22,792 nucleotides of DNA from Acetomicrobium sp. UBA5826 (lineage in GTDB: Bacteria; Synergistota; Synergistia; Synergistales; Acetomicrobiaceae): the NCBI RefSeq assembly GCF_002433005.1, contig NZ_DJHF01000027.1, forward strand, positions 152 through 22,943, given 5' to 3'. Positions 1-7,735 of the stretch are shown here, one piece after another (position 1 is the stretch's first letter; every line of letters starts with the position of its first letter). Below the pieces are notes generated by a model that did no database searches, had not been told where the DNA came from, and saw nothing but the letters and a program-made list of their open reading frames with translations. The position numbers and the translations under genes are program-made.

Positions 1-69
1 AGATGCTTGAGGAGTTAAGAAGATAGAAGTCATAAAAGAAGCGAAATTAGAGATAGGGAGGTTGCTGTC

Positions 70-1332
70 ATGAGTTGCGGAGAAATGTTGTGTCAGGAGG
101 CGTTAAAGGGTTTGAACTGCTACTTGGCAAACCCCGAGAGCAAGCTAGTGAGAGATATAGCCAACGTCATAAAAAAATACGGTTCGCCCTGCGAGATAAA
201 CGAAAGGGCCTGCGAGGCGAGGAAGGTCTCCAACCTTCTCCAGCGCTTGAGCAGGATAAATTCGCCTTACCTCAAGGACCTGGAATGGCTCATGGAACAA
301 AAGGAAAAGAGGGCCTTCGTGTCCATAAGCGAGTTTCGGGAAAAGGTCTTGGGAGAGAAAGCCAAAACAATGCAGTTCGACGAATCCACTGCCCCGACCT
401 TGGAGATAAGCGCACTGCAGTACTTCCCCTGGTTCATAAGCGAGGCAAAAAGGGCTATCGAAAAGCGCGAGCTAATGCCAGGACGTTTCATTAGGGTAAG
501 AAACATGAAGGAGCAGGAGCAGGATAAGGGCGACATTATGGCCGTCGCAGCCGCTGCCCAGATAGCCGGGGCGAGCTGGGTCGAGACCCTGGACACAAAG
601 GGAACGGACGGATCCAACATACACTTGGGAGGACCTGAGACCATAACGGGCTATTTCACGGGCGTGGGTCAACCCAACGACCACCCTGTTCAGTGGGTAG
701 ACGAATACTTATATTACGCTACCAACTACGGGGTCCGTGAGGTATTGAACATCAACCCCGGTTCGGTGCTGGCTGGGCTGATACTCTACAGGTTGGGAGT
801 AGACATAAAATTCAAGATCTCCGTCTTCATGGGAACGGACAACCCCTACTACCTCTTTATCATATTCGCCCTTGCGAAGCTGCTGGCCCGAGAGGACGGA
901 TCCACTGCCCTGTCGGGGATAAATCTTGCAAACTCCGTAAACGTAAAGACCTTCCTAGACATGGCCAGGATGCGAAGGGAAATGGGCCTCGAGGATAAGG
1001 TAAGGATAGAACACCACATAACGGAGGCTTATAAAAGCATCATCATACAGCCCTACTGCCGCAGGGAGGACCTGCTCATCGCCGTCGAGCAGGGGATACC
1101 AAATATATCTGCCAAGCACGAAGGCGGCGATCCGGAAGACGAGGAAAAGCTCGATCATCCTTCCGACATACTCGACTACTTCAGGGCCAAGGCCGAGGTT
1201 GAGGAGGCCGGAGACCTCAAAAAATTGGAGCAAAACTATATCTACAAGCACATCGCATTAAACCGCACGGCCGAGGAGCTCACCAAGAGAGGATTTTCCT
1301 TCGTAGCCGCCACGGGATTGCACTCGAGGTAA
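70..1332 (+). CDS. Conserved-looking protein of unknown function, 420 aa
   Basis: I do not recognise this protein. It starts at ATG 70 behind a clear ribosome binding site (AGGGAGG at 56-62), and codon use resembles the neighbouring genes. It has no signal peptide and no strong membrane segment; the composition is that of a soluble enzyme. The middle (about residues 140-330) alternates hydrophobic strands and helices as in a TIM barrel, with conserved-looking short motifs: ETLDTKGTDGSNIHLGGPE (about 171-189), NINPGSVLAG (about 227-236), MGTDNPYY (about 253-260), SGINLANSVN (about 282-291). The AAAAQIAGA...TKGTDGSN stretch faintly recalls the AAAKQGAD...RTTGQS barrel region of B12/PLP aminomutase alpha subunits such as lysine 5,6-aminomutase, but I cannot confirm homology by eye. 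It is the last gene of a plus-strand unit: a strong terminator follows 18 bases after the stop. Its start overlaps the stop of a possible upstream reading frame (TGA at 71-73). Confidence 0.85.
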   Translation: MSCGEMLCQEALKGLNCYLANPESKLVRDIANVIKKYGSPCEINERACEARKVSNLLQRLSRINSPYLKDLEWLMEQKEKRAFVSISEFREKVLGEKAKTMQFDESTAPTLEISALQYFPWFISEAKRAIEKRELMPGRFIRVRNMKEQEQDKGDIMAVAAAAQIAGASWVETLDTKGTDGSNIHLGGPETITGYFTGVGQPNDHPVQWVDEYLYYATNYGVREVLNINPGSVLAGLILYRLGVDIKFKISVFMGTDNPYYLFIIFALAKLLAREDGSTALSGINLANSVNVKTFLDMARMRREMGLEDKVRIEHHITEAYKSIIIQPYCRREDLLIAVEQGIPNISAKHEGGDPEDEEKLDHPSDILDYFRAKAEVEEAGDLKKLEQNYIYKHIALNRTAEELTKRGFSFVAATGLHSR

Positions 1333-1350
1333 TTTAAAAAGCGCCGCCAG

Positions 1351-1396
1351 CTAACATAAAAGCCCTACCCTTTAAAGGGTAGGGCTTTTATGTTAG
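1351..1396. terminator. Bidirectional rho-independent terminator, 46-bp perfect palindrome
   Basis: The 46 bases are fully self-complementary about a TTTAAA centre, with a GC-rich inner stem (GCCCTACCC / GGGTAGGGC) and A-rich/T-rich outer arms. Both strands therefore give a stem followed by a U-rich run. It sits between two convergent genes (plus-strand gene ending at 1332, minus-strand gene ending at 1410), as expected for a shared terminator. Confidence 0.93.
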
Positions 1397-1409
1397 GCAT
1401 TTTCAGGTT

Positions 1410-2561
1410 TTATTTGGTCACCACTTCGGTGGCAGGGATCGCCTTCGGTTCTGTCTCTGAAAAGCCCTTCACCAATACAGGAATGATGATAAGAGGAATA
1501 GCAAGCACCCCAAGGGTGCCGTAACCTTTGGAGATCAACGGAAGAAGGCCAAAAAGCGCAATAGCCCACGTTACCGCCACATATACCAGTGAGGACATGA
1601 TGTGCGTGGCCCTGGCTCCCTTAGCCGTAGCCTTGTCGCCTAAACGCTCCTGCAGCGCCACAACGATCCTTTTAGCTCCACCGTAAACGCAACTGACCCC
1701 CGTAGATATGACAGCCAAAAGTATGAGCCCCGATACTATTCCACCGGCTGCCCCCTCTCCGACGGAATGACGGGCTATGTAAATGATGGGAACCACTTCG
1801 TTGTTTATGGCAGGATAATGTGTCAATGCCCCCGCAGTTGCCAGCCATAAAATGACAGCATTTACGATAAAACCGTAAAGAGAAGCTCTAAAGACATCTT
1901 GTTTTGTTTTAAGCACATCGGCAACAGATACAAAAGCCCCTATGAGGCAAACCTGAAAGCCCGCATAGGTAATCGCTTTCCATACGGCTCCTCCTGCTCC
2001 CTTGGGAGAAGGGGCTTGAAGAATTACCTGTTTTAATAGCGGGAAATTTACCACAAGGTTAGTGGCATAAACTGCCACCATACCGCCTATTATCAAAACG
2101 GCCATAACCGTCGCGGCGCGTCTTACCACCTCTGCGCCAAATATGGTAAGCAAAAGTATTAAAACCGCAATTATAATGGTATTTAAGACATAGGGAGAGC
2201 CGAAAAGCTCCTTCAGAACCGACCCTCCCGTTGCAAAGGCTACGGATGTGGCAGTAAGCAGGATCAGGTTGTACATTATGGAGTTTGCCGTCCCGAAAAC
2301 AACACTGTAACGTCCGTAAAACTTCTTCCCCCAGGAATGATAGTCGAAAGCCCGATGAACGACCGAGCCCTTCCAGGCGAAATAATAGACAAATGCCATT
2401 ATCGTCAGGGCAATAAAGGGTGTGAATATGGCATACCAGCCATATGATACGTAGAAATCAACCAATTGCCTGCCCGAAGAAAAACCACCGCCAAAATGTG
2501 TCGTAAACCATACAAAGGCCAACGAAAGCGCAGCAGCCCTCGTCCCTGTCCCCTTCGTCAT
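1410..2561 (-). CDS. YkvI-like membrane transporter
   Basis: A 383-residue, very hydrophobic protein with roughly ten to eleven membrane segments. The N-terminus (about residues 8-30, with THFGGGFSSGRQ) has the unwound glycine-rich first helix typical of the LeuT-fold YkvI family (distant relatives of amino-acid/Na+ symporters), and total length fits that family. Function is family-level only: a probable secondary transporter in the cytoplasmic membrane; the substrate is unknown. The ATG at 2561 is preceded by AGAGGTGA at good spacing. It lies 61 bases downstream of the FAD dehydrogenase gene on the same strand with no terminator between, so the two are probably cotranscribed, which would pair uptake (or export) of a hydroxy or amino acid with its oxidation. 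The gene ends at the palindromic terminator 1351-1396. Confidence 0.8.
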   Translation of the reverse strand: MTKGTGTRAAALSLAFVWFTTHFGGGFSSGRQLVDFYVSYGWYAIFTPFIALTIMAFVYYFAWKGSVVHRAFDYHSWGKKFYGRYSVVFGTANSIMYNLILLTATSVAFATGGSVLKELFGSPYVLNTIIIAVLILLLTIFGAEVVRRAATVMAVLIIGGMVAVYATNLVVNFPLLKQVILQAPSPKGAGGAVWKAITYAGFQVCLIGAFVSVADVLKTKQDVFRASLYGFIVNAVILWLATAGALTHYPAINNEVVPIIYIARHSVGEGAAGGIVSGLILLAVISTGVSCVYGGAKRIVVALQERLGDKATAKGARATHIMSSLVYVAVTWAIALFGLLPLISKGYGTLGVLAIPLIIIPVLVKGFSETEPKAIPATEVVTK

Positions 2562-2622
2562 ATTTCATCACCTCTTACTCTTATCTCTCAGAATATTATT
2601 GCAGATGCTAAAACTATTTAAA

Positions 2623-4041
2623 TCATTCAAAGAGCTTGCCTGGGTTTAAGATCCCGTTGGGGTCGAAGGCCCTTTTTATCCCTCGCATCACCTCCAGCTT
2701 GCTTTTTGCCTCGTATTTCATGAAGGTATGCTTCTTTAAGAAACCTACGCCGTGCTCGCCGCTTCCGACTCCTCCCAAGCTTATGGCCACCCCAATGAGC
2801 TCCTCGACTATGTTCTCTACAAAATCAGGCCATTCCTCAAGAGGGATGCGGTCGGGCTTAAAAAACAAGGGGTGGATATTGCCGTCGGCGATATGGCCTC
2901 CCAGGGCGATCGTAATGTCGTATTTCTTGGCTGCCTCTTCTACGGCCTTAACCATCTCCGATATCTTGGACATAGGTACGACCATGTCTCCGCTAAGTGA
3001 AGCGTTGGGATCCACAGCGCGTACGGCCTCTGCGAAGCTTTCCCTTACCTTCCAGATGTTCCGCGACTCCGTGCTGCTTTCGGCTGTGAAGACTTCCATG
3101 GCACCGTGTTCCAGGCAGGTCTCGCCCACCTTTTCGATGTACATATCCAGCTGTTCGGGCGTCTGTCCCTCCACCTGGATTATGAGGAAGGCCTTCGCCT
3201 CATCCTGCATGGGAAACGTAGTGTTGTGGTACTGGGTGGCACATTTCGCGGAGAGCTGGTCCATGAACTCGCAGGCCATTAGCACCACTCCAGCTCTTAA
3301 AATTGCAGCGACTGCCTCGACGGCCTCCTCGATTGATGGGAAGGGCGCGAGAAAGGTGACGGTGTCTCCCGGTGCCGGCTCCAGGTTTAATATGGCCTTG
3401 GTGACCACCCCAAGCGTCCCCTCGGAGCCTATGATGATTTGAAGCAGGTCGTAGCCCCAGGTCTGCTTTCTTATCCTGCCGCCAAGCTCCAGTACGTCTC
3501 CCGTGGGAAGCACGACCTCGATTCCAAGGACGTGTCGCCTCGTGCTCCCGTATCTGATGACCTTGGCCCCTCCGGCATTGGTGGCGATGTTGCCCCCTAT
3601 GAAGCTCGTCTCCGTGCTCATGGGGTATCCTGCATACATGAGGCCCTCCTTCAGGACCATCTGACATAAGTCGTTGGTGACCACGCCCGGCTCGACTACG
3701 GCGACTCGGTTTATCTTGTCTATCTCAAGCACCCTGTTCATCCTCTCAAGGGAGAGAACTATCCCGCCCTCTATGGGAATGGCACCTCCGGCGATCCCGC
3801 TTCCCGCACCCCTTGCCGTAACGGGTATTCTTTCCCTGTTGGCCAGCTTCATCACGCTAGATACCTGCTGAGCATTCTCAGGTTTTACCACCACATCCGG
3901 CATCCTGGCATAGACCTTGCCCGATTCATCGTAGGAATAGGCCTCTATGGCTGACTCATCTGTTGCTACGTTATCCGGTCCTATAATGTTCTTAAGCTCT
4001 GCAATAATTTCTGGTGTAACCTTGTTATAATTTTCTCCCAA
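2623..4041 (-). CDS. GlcD-type FAD-linked dehydrogenase (D-2-hydroxyacid / D-lactate / glycolate oxidase family)
   Basis: Flavoprotein of the vanillyl-alcohol-oxidase (PCMH) fold that oxidises a D-2-hydroxy acid such as D-lactate or glycolate to the 2-oxo acid. An FAD_binding_4 domain (about residues 40-180) carries ARGAGSGIAGGAIP and GGNIATNAGGAK, the FAD pyrophosphate and isoalloxazine contacts. A FAD-oxidase_C domain follows (about 210-470) with GHIADGNIHP and GSGEHGVGFLK, the metal/substrate signatures. In the first of these most relatives have GHxGDGNxH; here Ala replaces Gly. Length (about 470 aa) is normal. Start: an in-frame GTG at 4050 directly abuts the AAAGGGA site, whereas the TTG at 4041 is 9 bases from it, so I prefer TTG 4041; GTG 4050 or 4047 remain possible. 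There is no Fe-S partner gene (GlcF-like) next to it, so its electron acceptor is not evident. The exact substrate is uncertain. Confidence 0.88.
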   Translation of the reverse strand: MGENYNKVTPEIIAELKNIIGPDNVATDESAIEAYSYDESGKVYARMPDVVVKPENAQQVSSVMKLANRERIPVTARGAGSGIAGGAIPIEGGIVLSLERMNRVLEIDKINRVAVVEPGVVTNDLCQMVLKEGLMYAGYPMSTETSFIGGNIATNAGGAKVIRYGSTRRHVLGIEVVLPTGDVLELGGRIRKQTWGYDLLQIIIGSEGTLGVVTKAILNLEPAPGDTVTFLAPFPSIEEAVEAVAAILRAGVVLMACEFMDQLSAKCATQYHNTTFPMQDEAKAFLIIQVEGQTPEQLDMYIEKVGETCLEHGAMEVFTAESSTESRNIWKVRESFAEAVRAVDPNASLSGDMVVPMSKISEMVKAVEEAAKKYDITIALGGHIADGNIHPLFFKPDRIPLEEWPDFVENIVEELIGVAISLGGVGSGEHGVGFLKKHTFMKYEAKSKLEVMRGIKRAFDPNGILNPGKLFE

Positions 4042-4082
4042 TGACACCACTCCCTTTCATCTTTATCATAAATTAGTTGCCG

Positions 4083-4111
4083 ATTATAATACTTAATCGT
4101 CAATTTTTCCA
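4083..4111 (-). promoter_or_regulatory. Candidate promoter for the FAD dehydrogenase/YkvI unit
   Basis: On the minus strand TGGAAA (4111-4106), a 17-base spacer and a perfect TATAAT (4088-4083). It lies just downstream of the terminator that closes the rpiR gene and about 40 bases before the dehydrogenase start, leaving a short leader with the AAAGGGA site. Confidence 0.55.
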
Positions 4112-4156
4112 GTGTTTCAAGAAATTGTAATTGTTTCATTAATGCGCCTTCTTTCT

Positions 4157-4186
4157 TAAAACAAAACCCCTCCCTGTCGGGAGGGG
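4157..4186 (-). terminator. Rho-independent terminator after the rpiR-type regulator
   Basis: Read on the minus strand: an 8-bp GC stem CCCCTCCC / GGGAGGGG with a 4-base loop (4186-4167), followed directly by TTTTGTTTTA. It begins 20 bases after the regulator stop codon and separates the catabolic unit from the dehydrogenase unit. Confidence 0.9.
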
Positions 4187-4205
4187 CAATAAAATCCATT
4201 TTCTC

Positions 4206-5051
4206 TTACTCTCGGTCTTCGTAAACTCCATATTGGTCCCAAGCTCTTTCGAGCTCCTGCAACCGCTTTGTAGTGAGCTCTCCTAAGTTATCGGCCACCT
4301 TTAAAAGAACTGCATTGACGAGTCCAACGGGTATTACAAAGGAATCGATGAAGGAAATATGAGAACAGGGCGCATAGACCAAAATATCGGCATGGGGCGC
4401 AAGAGGACTTAAGGGGGAATCCGTTATGGCAGCCGTCTTCTTTCCCAATTCACGTGCTAATGCCAAACACTGAACAGTCCTTTTCGTGTAGCGGGGAAAG
4501 CTTATTCCTATAAAGAGGCTATCGCCCCTTGCATTAATGACATTTTCCAGGAACATATCGGCATTCAGCACATGAGTTTCTGGGATAAACCAAGAAAGGT
4601 AAGCACTAAAGTAGTAGGCCAGCCCCTTAGCGCTTCTAAGCCCTACGATATTTATGCAAGATGACCCGCAAATTGCCCGGGCAAGGTCCTCTATTGGTCT
4701 GTCGTCCAGAGTAGCCAGGATATTTATTCCCTTTTGAAGATCCTGACGAAGGACGCTTTGAATAAAGTTGTTTCCCTCGCCTACCGTCTGGTAAAGCTGA
4801 TGCCTTTCCAAAGCCTTAAGCTGGTCCAACAACGATTCCTGCAAAGCCTCCCTGAACTCCGGGTAACCGGGGAAACCCAGAGAACAGGCAAACCTTATGA
4901 CCGTGGCTTCGCTAACGCCAACGACTTTGCCCAATTCAGAGGCGGTAAGGCTAACGGCCTCACGGGCATGCTCCAGGACATAAAGTGCCACCGCTTTCTG
5001 GCCTCTGGGCAATTGCTCCATCTTGCTTTGAATTATTTCCCTTAGAGGCAA
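4206..5051 (-). CDS. RpiR/MurR-family transcriptional regulator (HTH + SIS domain)
   Basis: A 281-residue cytoplasmic DNA-binding regulator. The N-terminal RpiR helix-turn-helix spans about residues 1-75; SEATVIRFACSLGFPGYPEF (47-66) is the family recognition-helix signature. A C-terminal SIS (sugar isomerase) domain, about residues 115-260, normally binds a phosphosugar or other acidic metabolite; it contains IVGLRSAKGLAYYFSAYLS and GISFPRYTKRT. The start is TTG at 5051, with AAGGAGAG 8 bases upstream. The gene is last in the aminotransferase/TRAP/CoA-transferase/thiolase unit but has its own likely promoter, so it is the obvious candidate to control that unit or the dehydrogenase unit downstream. 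Whether it represses or activates, and its ligand, cannot be read from sequence. Length and domain order are normal for the family. Confidence 0.92.
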   Translation of the reverse strand: MPLREIIQSKMEQLPRGQKAVALYVLEHAREAVSLTASELGKVVGVSEATVIRFACSLGFPGYPEFREALQESLLDQLKALERHQLYQTVGEGNNFIQSVLRQDLQKGINILATLDDRPIEDLARAICGSSCINIVGLRSAKGLAYYFSAYLSWFIPETHVLNADMFLENVINARGDSLFIGISFPRYTKRTVQCLALARELGKKTAAITDSPLSPLAPHADILVYAPCSHISFIDSFVIPVGLVNAVLLKVADNLGELTTKRLQELERAWDQYGVYEDRE

Positions 5052-5079
5052 CCAATCATCTCTCCTTGCGACTAATATT

Positions 5080-5123
5080 AAAGCGGGGCATGACGCTTAT
5101 TATAATCGCATAATGCCCCGCTT
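5080..5123 (-). promoter_or_regulatory. Inverted repeat enclosing a -10 box upstream of rpiR; terminator and/or operator
   Basis: Twelve-base perfect arms AAAGCGGGGCAT (5080-5091) and ATGCCCCGCTTT (5112-5123) are separated by 20 bases. On the minus strand the loop holds a perfect TATAAT (5104-5099); a weak -35 (TGAAAA, 18-base spacer) precedes it. The structure lies between the thiolase stop (5149) and the regulator start (5051). It could terminate the upstream unit, though the T run on the minus strand is poor, or serve as an operator gripping the rpiR promoter. Confidence 0.6.
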
Positions 5124-5148
5124 TTTCATTTTACAATTCTCCTATATT

Positions 5149-6333
5149 TTACTTCAAGCGTCGAACGACAATGGCAACTCCCTGACCGCCGCCAATGCAG
5201 GCACTTGCAACTCCCAACTCCTTATCATGATTTCGCAAAGCATAAAGCAAGGTAGTGAGTATCTTAGCCCCCGTAGCTCCGATGGGGTGTCCCAGAGCTA
5301 TGGCACCGCCGTGGACGTTTAATTTTTCCATATCGAAGGGCATGACGCGGTGGCAGGCTATGACCTGAGCCGCAAAAGCCTCGTTAATTTCTATTAAATC
5401 CATATCATCCAGGGATAACCCCGCTCTTTCAAGCGCTTTCGGGATCGCCAAAGTGGGAGACAGGCCAAATCGCTCGGCTTCGAGCGCTACCGCCGCATAT
5501 CCAAGGATTTCGGCCATGGGCTCCAAACCGTTGACCTTCGCAAAATCTTCATCTGCTATAACGAGGGCGCTTCCCGCATCGCACAAAGCGGAACTCGAAC
5601 CGGCAGTGATGGTCCCTCCTTCTTTAAATACGGGCGGAAGCTTGGCCAATGCTTCCATGCTCGTGTCAGGCCGGGGGATCTCGTCCTTATCGATAACTAT
5701 TTCGCCTTTCTTCCTGTCCTTATAAGACAGAGGAACGATCTCGTCCTTAAAAAGTCCTTCCTCCGTCGCTTTGCAGGCCTTTCTGTGGCTGTTTAAAGAA
5801 AATTCGTCCTGTTCTTCTCTCGTGATGTGAAACTCCTCAGCCAAACTTTCGGTGGCTTCTCCCATCAACATCCCTGCAAGGGGACATAAAAAACCGTCCT
5901 TTTGAAGCACGTCCAGGGCATTTTTATCTCCCATCCTCATGCCCCACCTGGCCTCCGGCAAAATATAGGGGACGTTGGAAGCGCTCTCCATCCCTCCTCC
6001 AACTATAACTTTAGCATCGCCCAAACGTATACGGTCGGCGCCGAGCATTATCGTCCTTATGCCCGATCCGCAACGAATGTTGACAGTGAAAGCAGGAATT
6101 TTTTGAGGTAACCCGGCTTTGAACATTGCAATCCTGGCAGGATTTGCCCCCACGCCTGCTTGCCAACCGTTACCCATTATAACTTCCTCTATATCCTCTA
6201 TTGCCACTCCGCTGCGCTTTACAGCCTCTTTGATAGCTATGGCTCCCAGATCCGAAGCCTCAAACCTTGATAATCCGCCGCCGAACTTGCCTCCCGCGGT
6301 CCTGCATGCGCTCAGTATAACTACCCTTTTCAT
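5149..6333 (-). CDS. atoB: Acetyl-CoA C-acetyltransferase (thiolase)
   Basis: Thiolase family enzyme, 394 aa (normal length), cytoplasmic. It cleaves a 3-oxoacyl-CoA with CoA to acetyl-CoA and a shortened acyl-CoA, or condenses two acetyl-CoA. The acylated nucleophile is Cys88 in NIRCGSG; the other catalytic motifs are INEAFAAQ (about 315-322), GHPIGATGAK with the base His (about 345-354), and SACIGGGQG with the second Cys near the C-terminus. The ATG at 6333 has GAGGAGG 7 bases upstream and overlaps the CoA-transferase B stop by 4 bases, indicating translational coupling. With that CoA-transferase it forms an acetoacetyl-CoA (or longer 3-oxoacyl-CoA) cleavage module. Exact chain length is not decidable; acetoacetyl-CoA is most likely, and 3-oxoadipyl-CoA thiolase is an alternative. 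Confidence 0.93.
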   Translation of the reverse strand: MKRVVILSACRTAGGKFGGGLSRFEASDLGAIAIKEAVKRSGVAIEDIEEVIMGNGWQAGVGANPARIAMFKAGLPQKIPAFTVNIRCGSGIRTIMLGADRIRLGDAKVIVGGGMESASNVPYILPEARWGMRMGDKNALDVLQKDGFLCPLAGMLMGEATESLAEEFHITREEQDEFSLNSHRKACKATEEGLFKDEIVPLSYKDRKKGEIVIDKDEIPRPDTSMEALAKLPPVFKEGGTITAGSSSALCDAGSALVIADEDFAKVNGLEPMAEILGYAAVALEAERFGLSPTLAIPKALERAGLSLDDMDLIEINEAFAAQVIACHRVMPFDMEKLNVHGGAIALGHPIGATGAKILTTLLYALRNHDKELGVASACIGGGQGVAIVVRRLK

Positions 6334-7016
6334 GCCTTTTCCTCCTCTGTTCCCTGCATGGTGATGAGAGGATCAACCACAGTAAAGTCCGCGTCAGTCA
6401 TTGCTTTTATATCCTCCAGGGTGACTTCGGGGGCTATCTCGAGTAATTTCATTTGTCCTTTCTCGATGGAAAATACTGCAAATTCAGTCACTATTAGTTT
6501 TACCACGCCCTTGGCAGTCAAAGGCAGGGTGCACTTTCTCAATATCTTGGCCTCACCCTTCTTGGTGGTATGCGTCGTGGCGATGATGACCCTGCGCGCT
6601 CCAACCACCAAGTCCATGGCACCGCCCATGCCCGGCACGATTTTGCCGGGCACCATCCAGTTCGCAAGATCTCCTTCTTGGCTCACCTGGAGGGCACCTA
6701 AAACCGTAGCGTCCACATGCCCTCCTCGAATGAGGCCAAAACTTAAATCGCTGGCCACGAAACAACCTCCGGGCAGTATGGTAAGCGGTCTGCCTCCTGC
6801 ACCTATGAACCTGAGATCGGGTTTGTCCGGTGCCCGTCCTGCGCCAACAGCTCCATTTTCCGTTTGAAAGATAACCCGCACATCTTCGGGGATATAGTCG
6901 GAAACTAGGGTAGGTATTCCGATGCCCAGGTTCACAACATCGCCATCGTGAAATTCCCTAGCTATGCGGCGGGCTATCCTTTGTCTAACCATCTCTTCAT
7001 TAAGTTCTATTGGCAT
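6330..7016 (-). CDS. ctfB: 3-oxoacid CoA-transferase, subunit B (butyrate-acetoacetate type)
   Basis: Beta subunit of a class I (SCOT-type) CoA-transferase, 228 aa, cytoplasmic, working as a complex with subunit A encoded just upstream. The catalytic glutamate that forms the enzyme-CoA thioester is Glu53 in QTENGAVG. LGIGIPTLV (30-38) and a glycine-rich GMGGAMDLV are other family signatures. The start ATG 7016 has AAGGGGGA upstream. The gene overlaps subunit A by 17 bases and thiolase by 4, so the three are translated as one block. The enzyme moves CoA from acetyl-CoA, butyryl-CoA or succinyl-CoA to a 3-oxo acid such as acetoacetate. The donor and acceptor are not identifiable; 3-oxoadipate transferases (PcaI/J type) are close relatives. 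Confidence 0.93.
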   Translation of the reverse strand: MPIELNEEMVRQRIARRIAREFHDGDVVNLGIGIPTLVSDYIPEDVRVIFQTENGAVGAGRAPDKPDLRFIGAGGRPLTILPGGCFVASDLSFGLIRGGHVDATVLGALQVSQEGDLANWMVPGKIVPGMGGAMDLVVGARRVIIATTHTTKKGEAKILRKCTLPLTAKGVVKLIVTEFAVFSIEKGQMKLLEIAPEVTLEDIKAMTDADFTVVDPLITMQGTEEEKA

Positions 7017-7689
7017 AATAGTTATCCCCCTTTACGACTAATGCATCTATTAAAATTCCCGGGGTCACGATCTCATTGGGATCCAGCTCTCCCACTTCCA
7101 GCACGCTGTCCACTTCCGCTACCACATAATCGGCAGCGGTAGCCATTATAGGGTTGAAATTTCTGTTGGTACCAAAATATGTAAGGTTTCCCATTCTGTC
7201 TGCTTGATATGCTCTTATTAAGGCTACATTGGCCCTGAGAGGGAGCTCCAGAAGGTACTTCTTTCCATCTATCTCCAGGACCTGCTTTCCTTCCTCCACT
7301 ACAGTGCCTACTCCCGTTGGAGTAAGTATGCCGCCCAAACCGAAGCCACCTGCTCTTATCCTCTCTACAAAAGTCCCCTGGGGACAGAGTTCCAGTTCCA
7401 GCTTCCCCTCCATGTAAAACTGCCCAGTCTTTTTGTTAAGTCCAACGTGGGAAGCAACGACCTTTTTTACCTGTCCATTCGCGACTAATTTCCCATGCCC
7501 CACATCTTCGTAAGCAGTGTCGTTCGCTATCAGGGTTAATTCCCCAACGCCGGACTCCACCAATGCGTCGACCAAAGTATAGGGAATGCCTCCGTAATTA
7601 AATCCACCTATTATTACGCTCATTCCTGGCTTGATGCATTTCACGGCCTCCGCCGCCGATAAGACAGGCTTTATTACCTTTTTAGCCAA
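7000..7689 (-). CDS. ctfA: 3-oxoacid CoA-transferase, subunit A (butyrate-acetoacetate type)
   Basis: Alpha subunit of the same CoA-transferase. The family signature GGFNYGGIP lies near the N-terminus (about residues 29-37 from the chosen start), followed by GFGLGGILTPTGVGT in the middle. An ATG at 7746 gives 248 residues but adds about 19 residues unrelated to the family, overlaps the TRAP gene and has no good ribosome binding site. The TTG at 7689 has GGGAGGTG 7 bases upstream and gives 229 residues, close to the usual 215-220, so I choose it. The gene lies 46 bases after the TRAP permease and overlaps subunit B by 17 bases. Transport followed directly by CoA activation suggests the imported compound or its transamination product is the acceptor. 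Confidence 0.9.
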   Translation of the reverse strand: MAKKVIKPVLSAAEAVKCIKPGMSVIIGGFNYGGIPYTLVDALVESGVGELTLIANDTAYEDVGHGKLVANGQVKKVVASHVGLNKKTGQFYMEGKLELELCPQGTFVERIRAGGFGLGGILTPTGVGTVVEEGKQVLEIDGKKYLLELPLRANVALIRAYQADRMGNLTYFGTNRNFNPIMATAADYVVAEVDSVLEVGELDPNEIVTPGILIDALVVKGDNYYANRT

Positions 7690-7735
7690 AATATTGCACC
7701 TCCCTGCCCCAATGGGCAAATATTTATCCGTATAT

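Noticed and set aside
3200..3667. A 155-residue minus-strand open frame inside the FAD dehydrogenase
   Set aside because: It is a His/Arg-rich out-of-frame shadow of a gene with clear FAD-binding motifs in the main frame.
3981..4199. A 72-residue minus-strand open frame between rpiR and the FAD dehydrogenase
   Set aside because: It runs through the rho-independent terminator and the candidate promoter of the dehydrogenase, overlaps the dehydrogenase start in another frame and has no ribosome binding site at its ATG.
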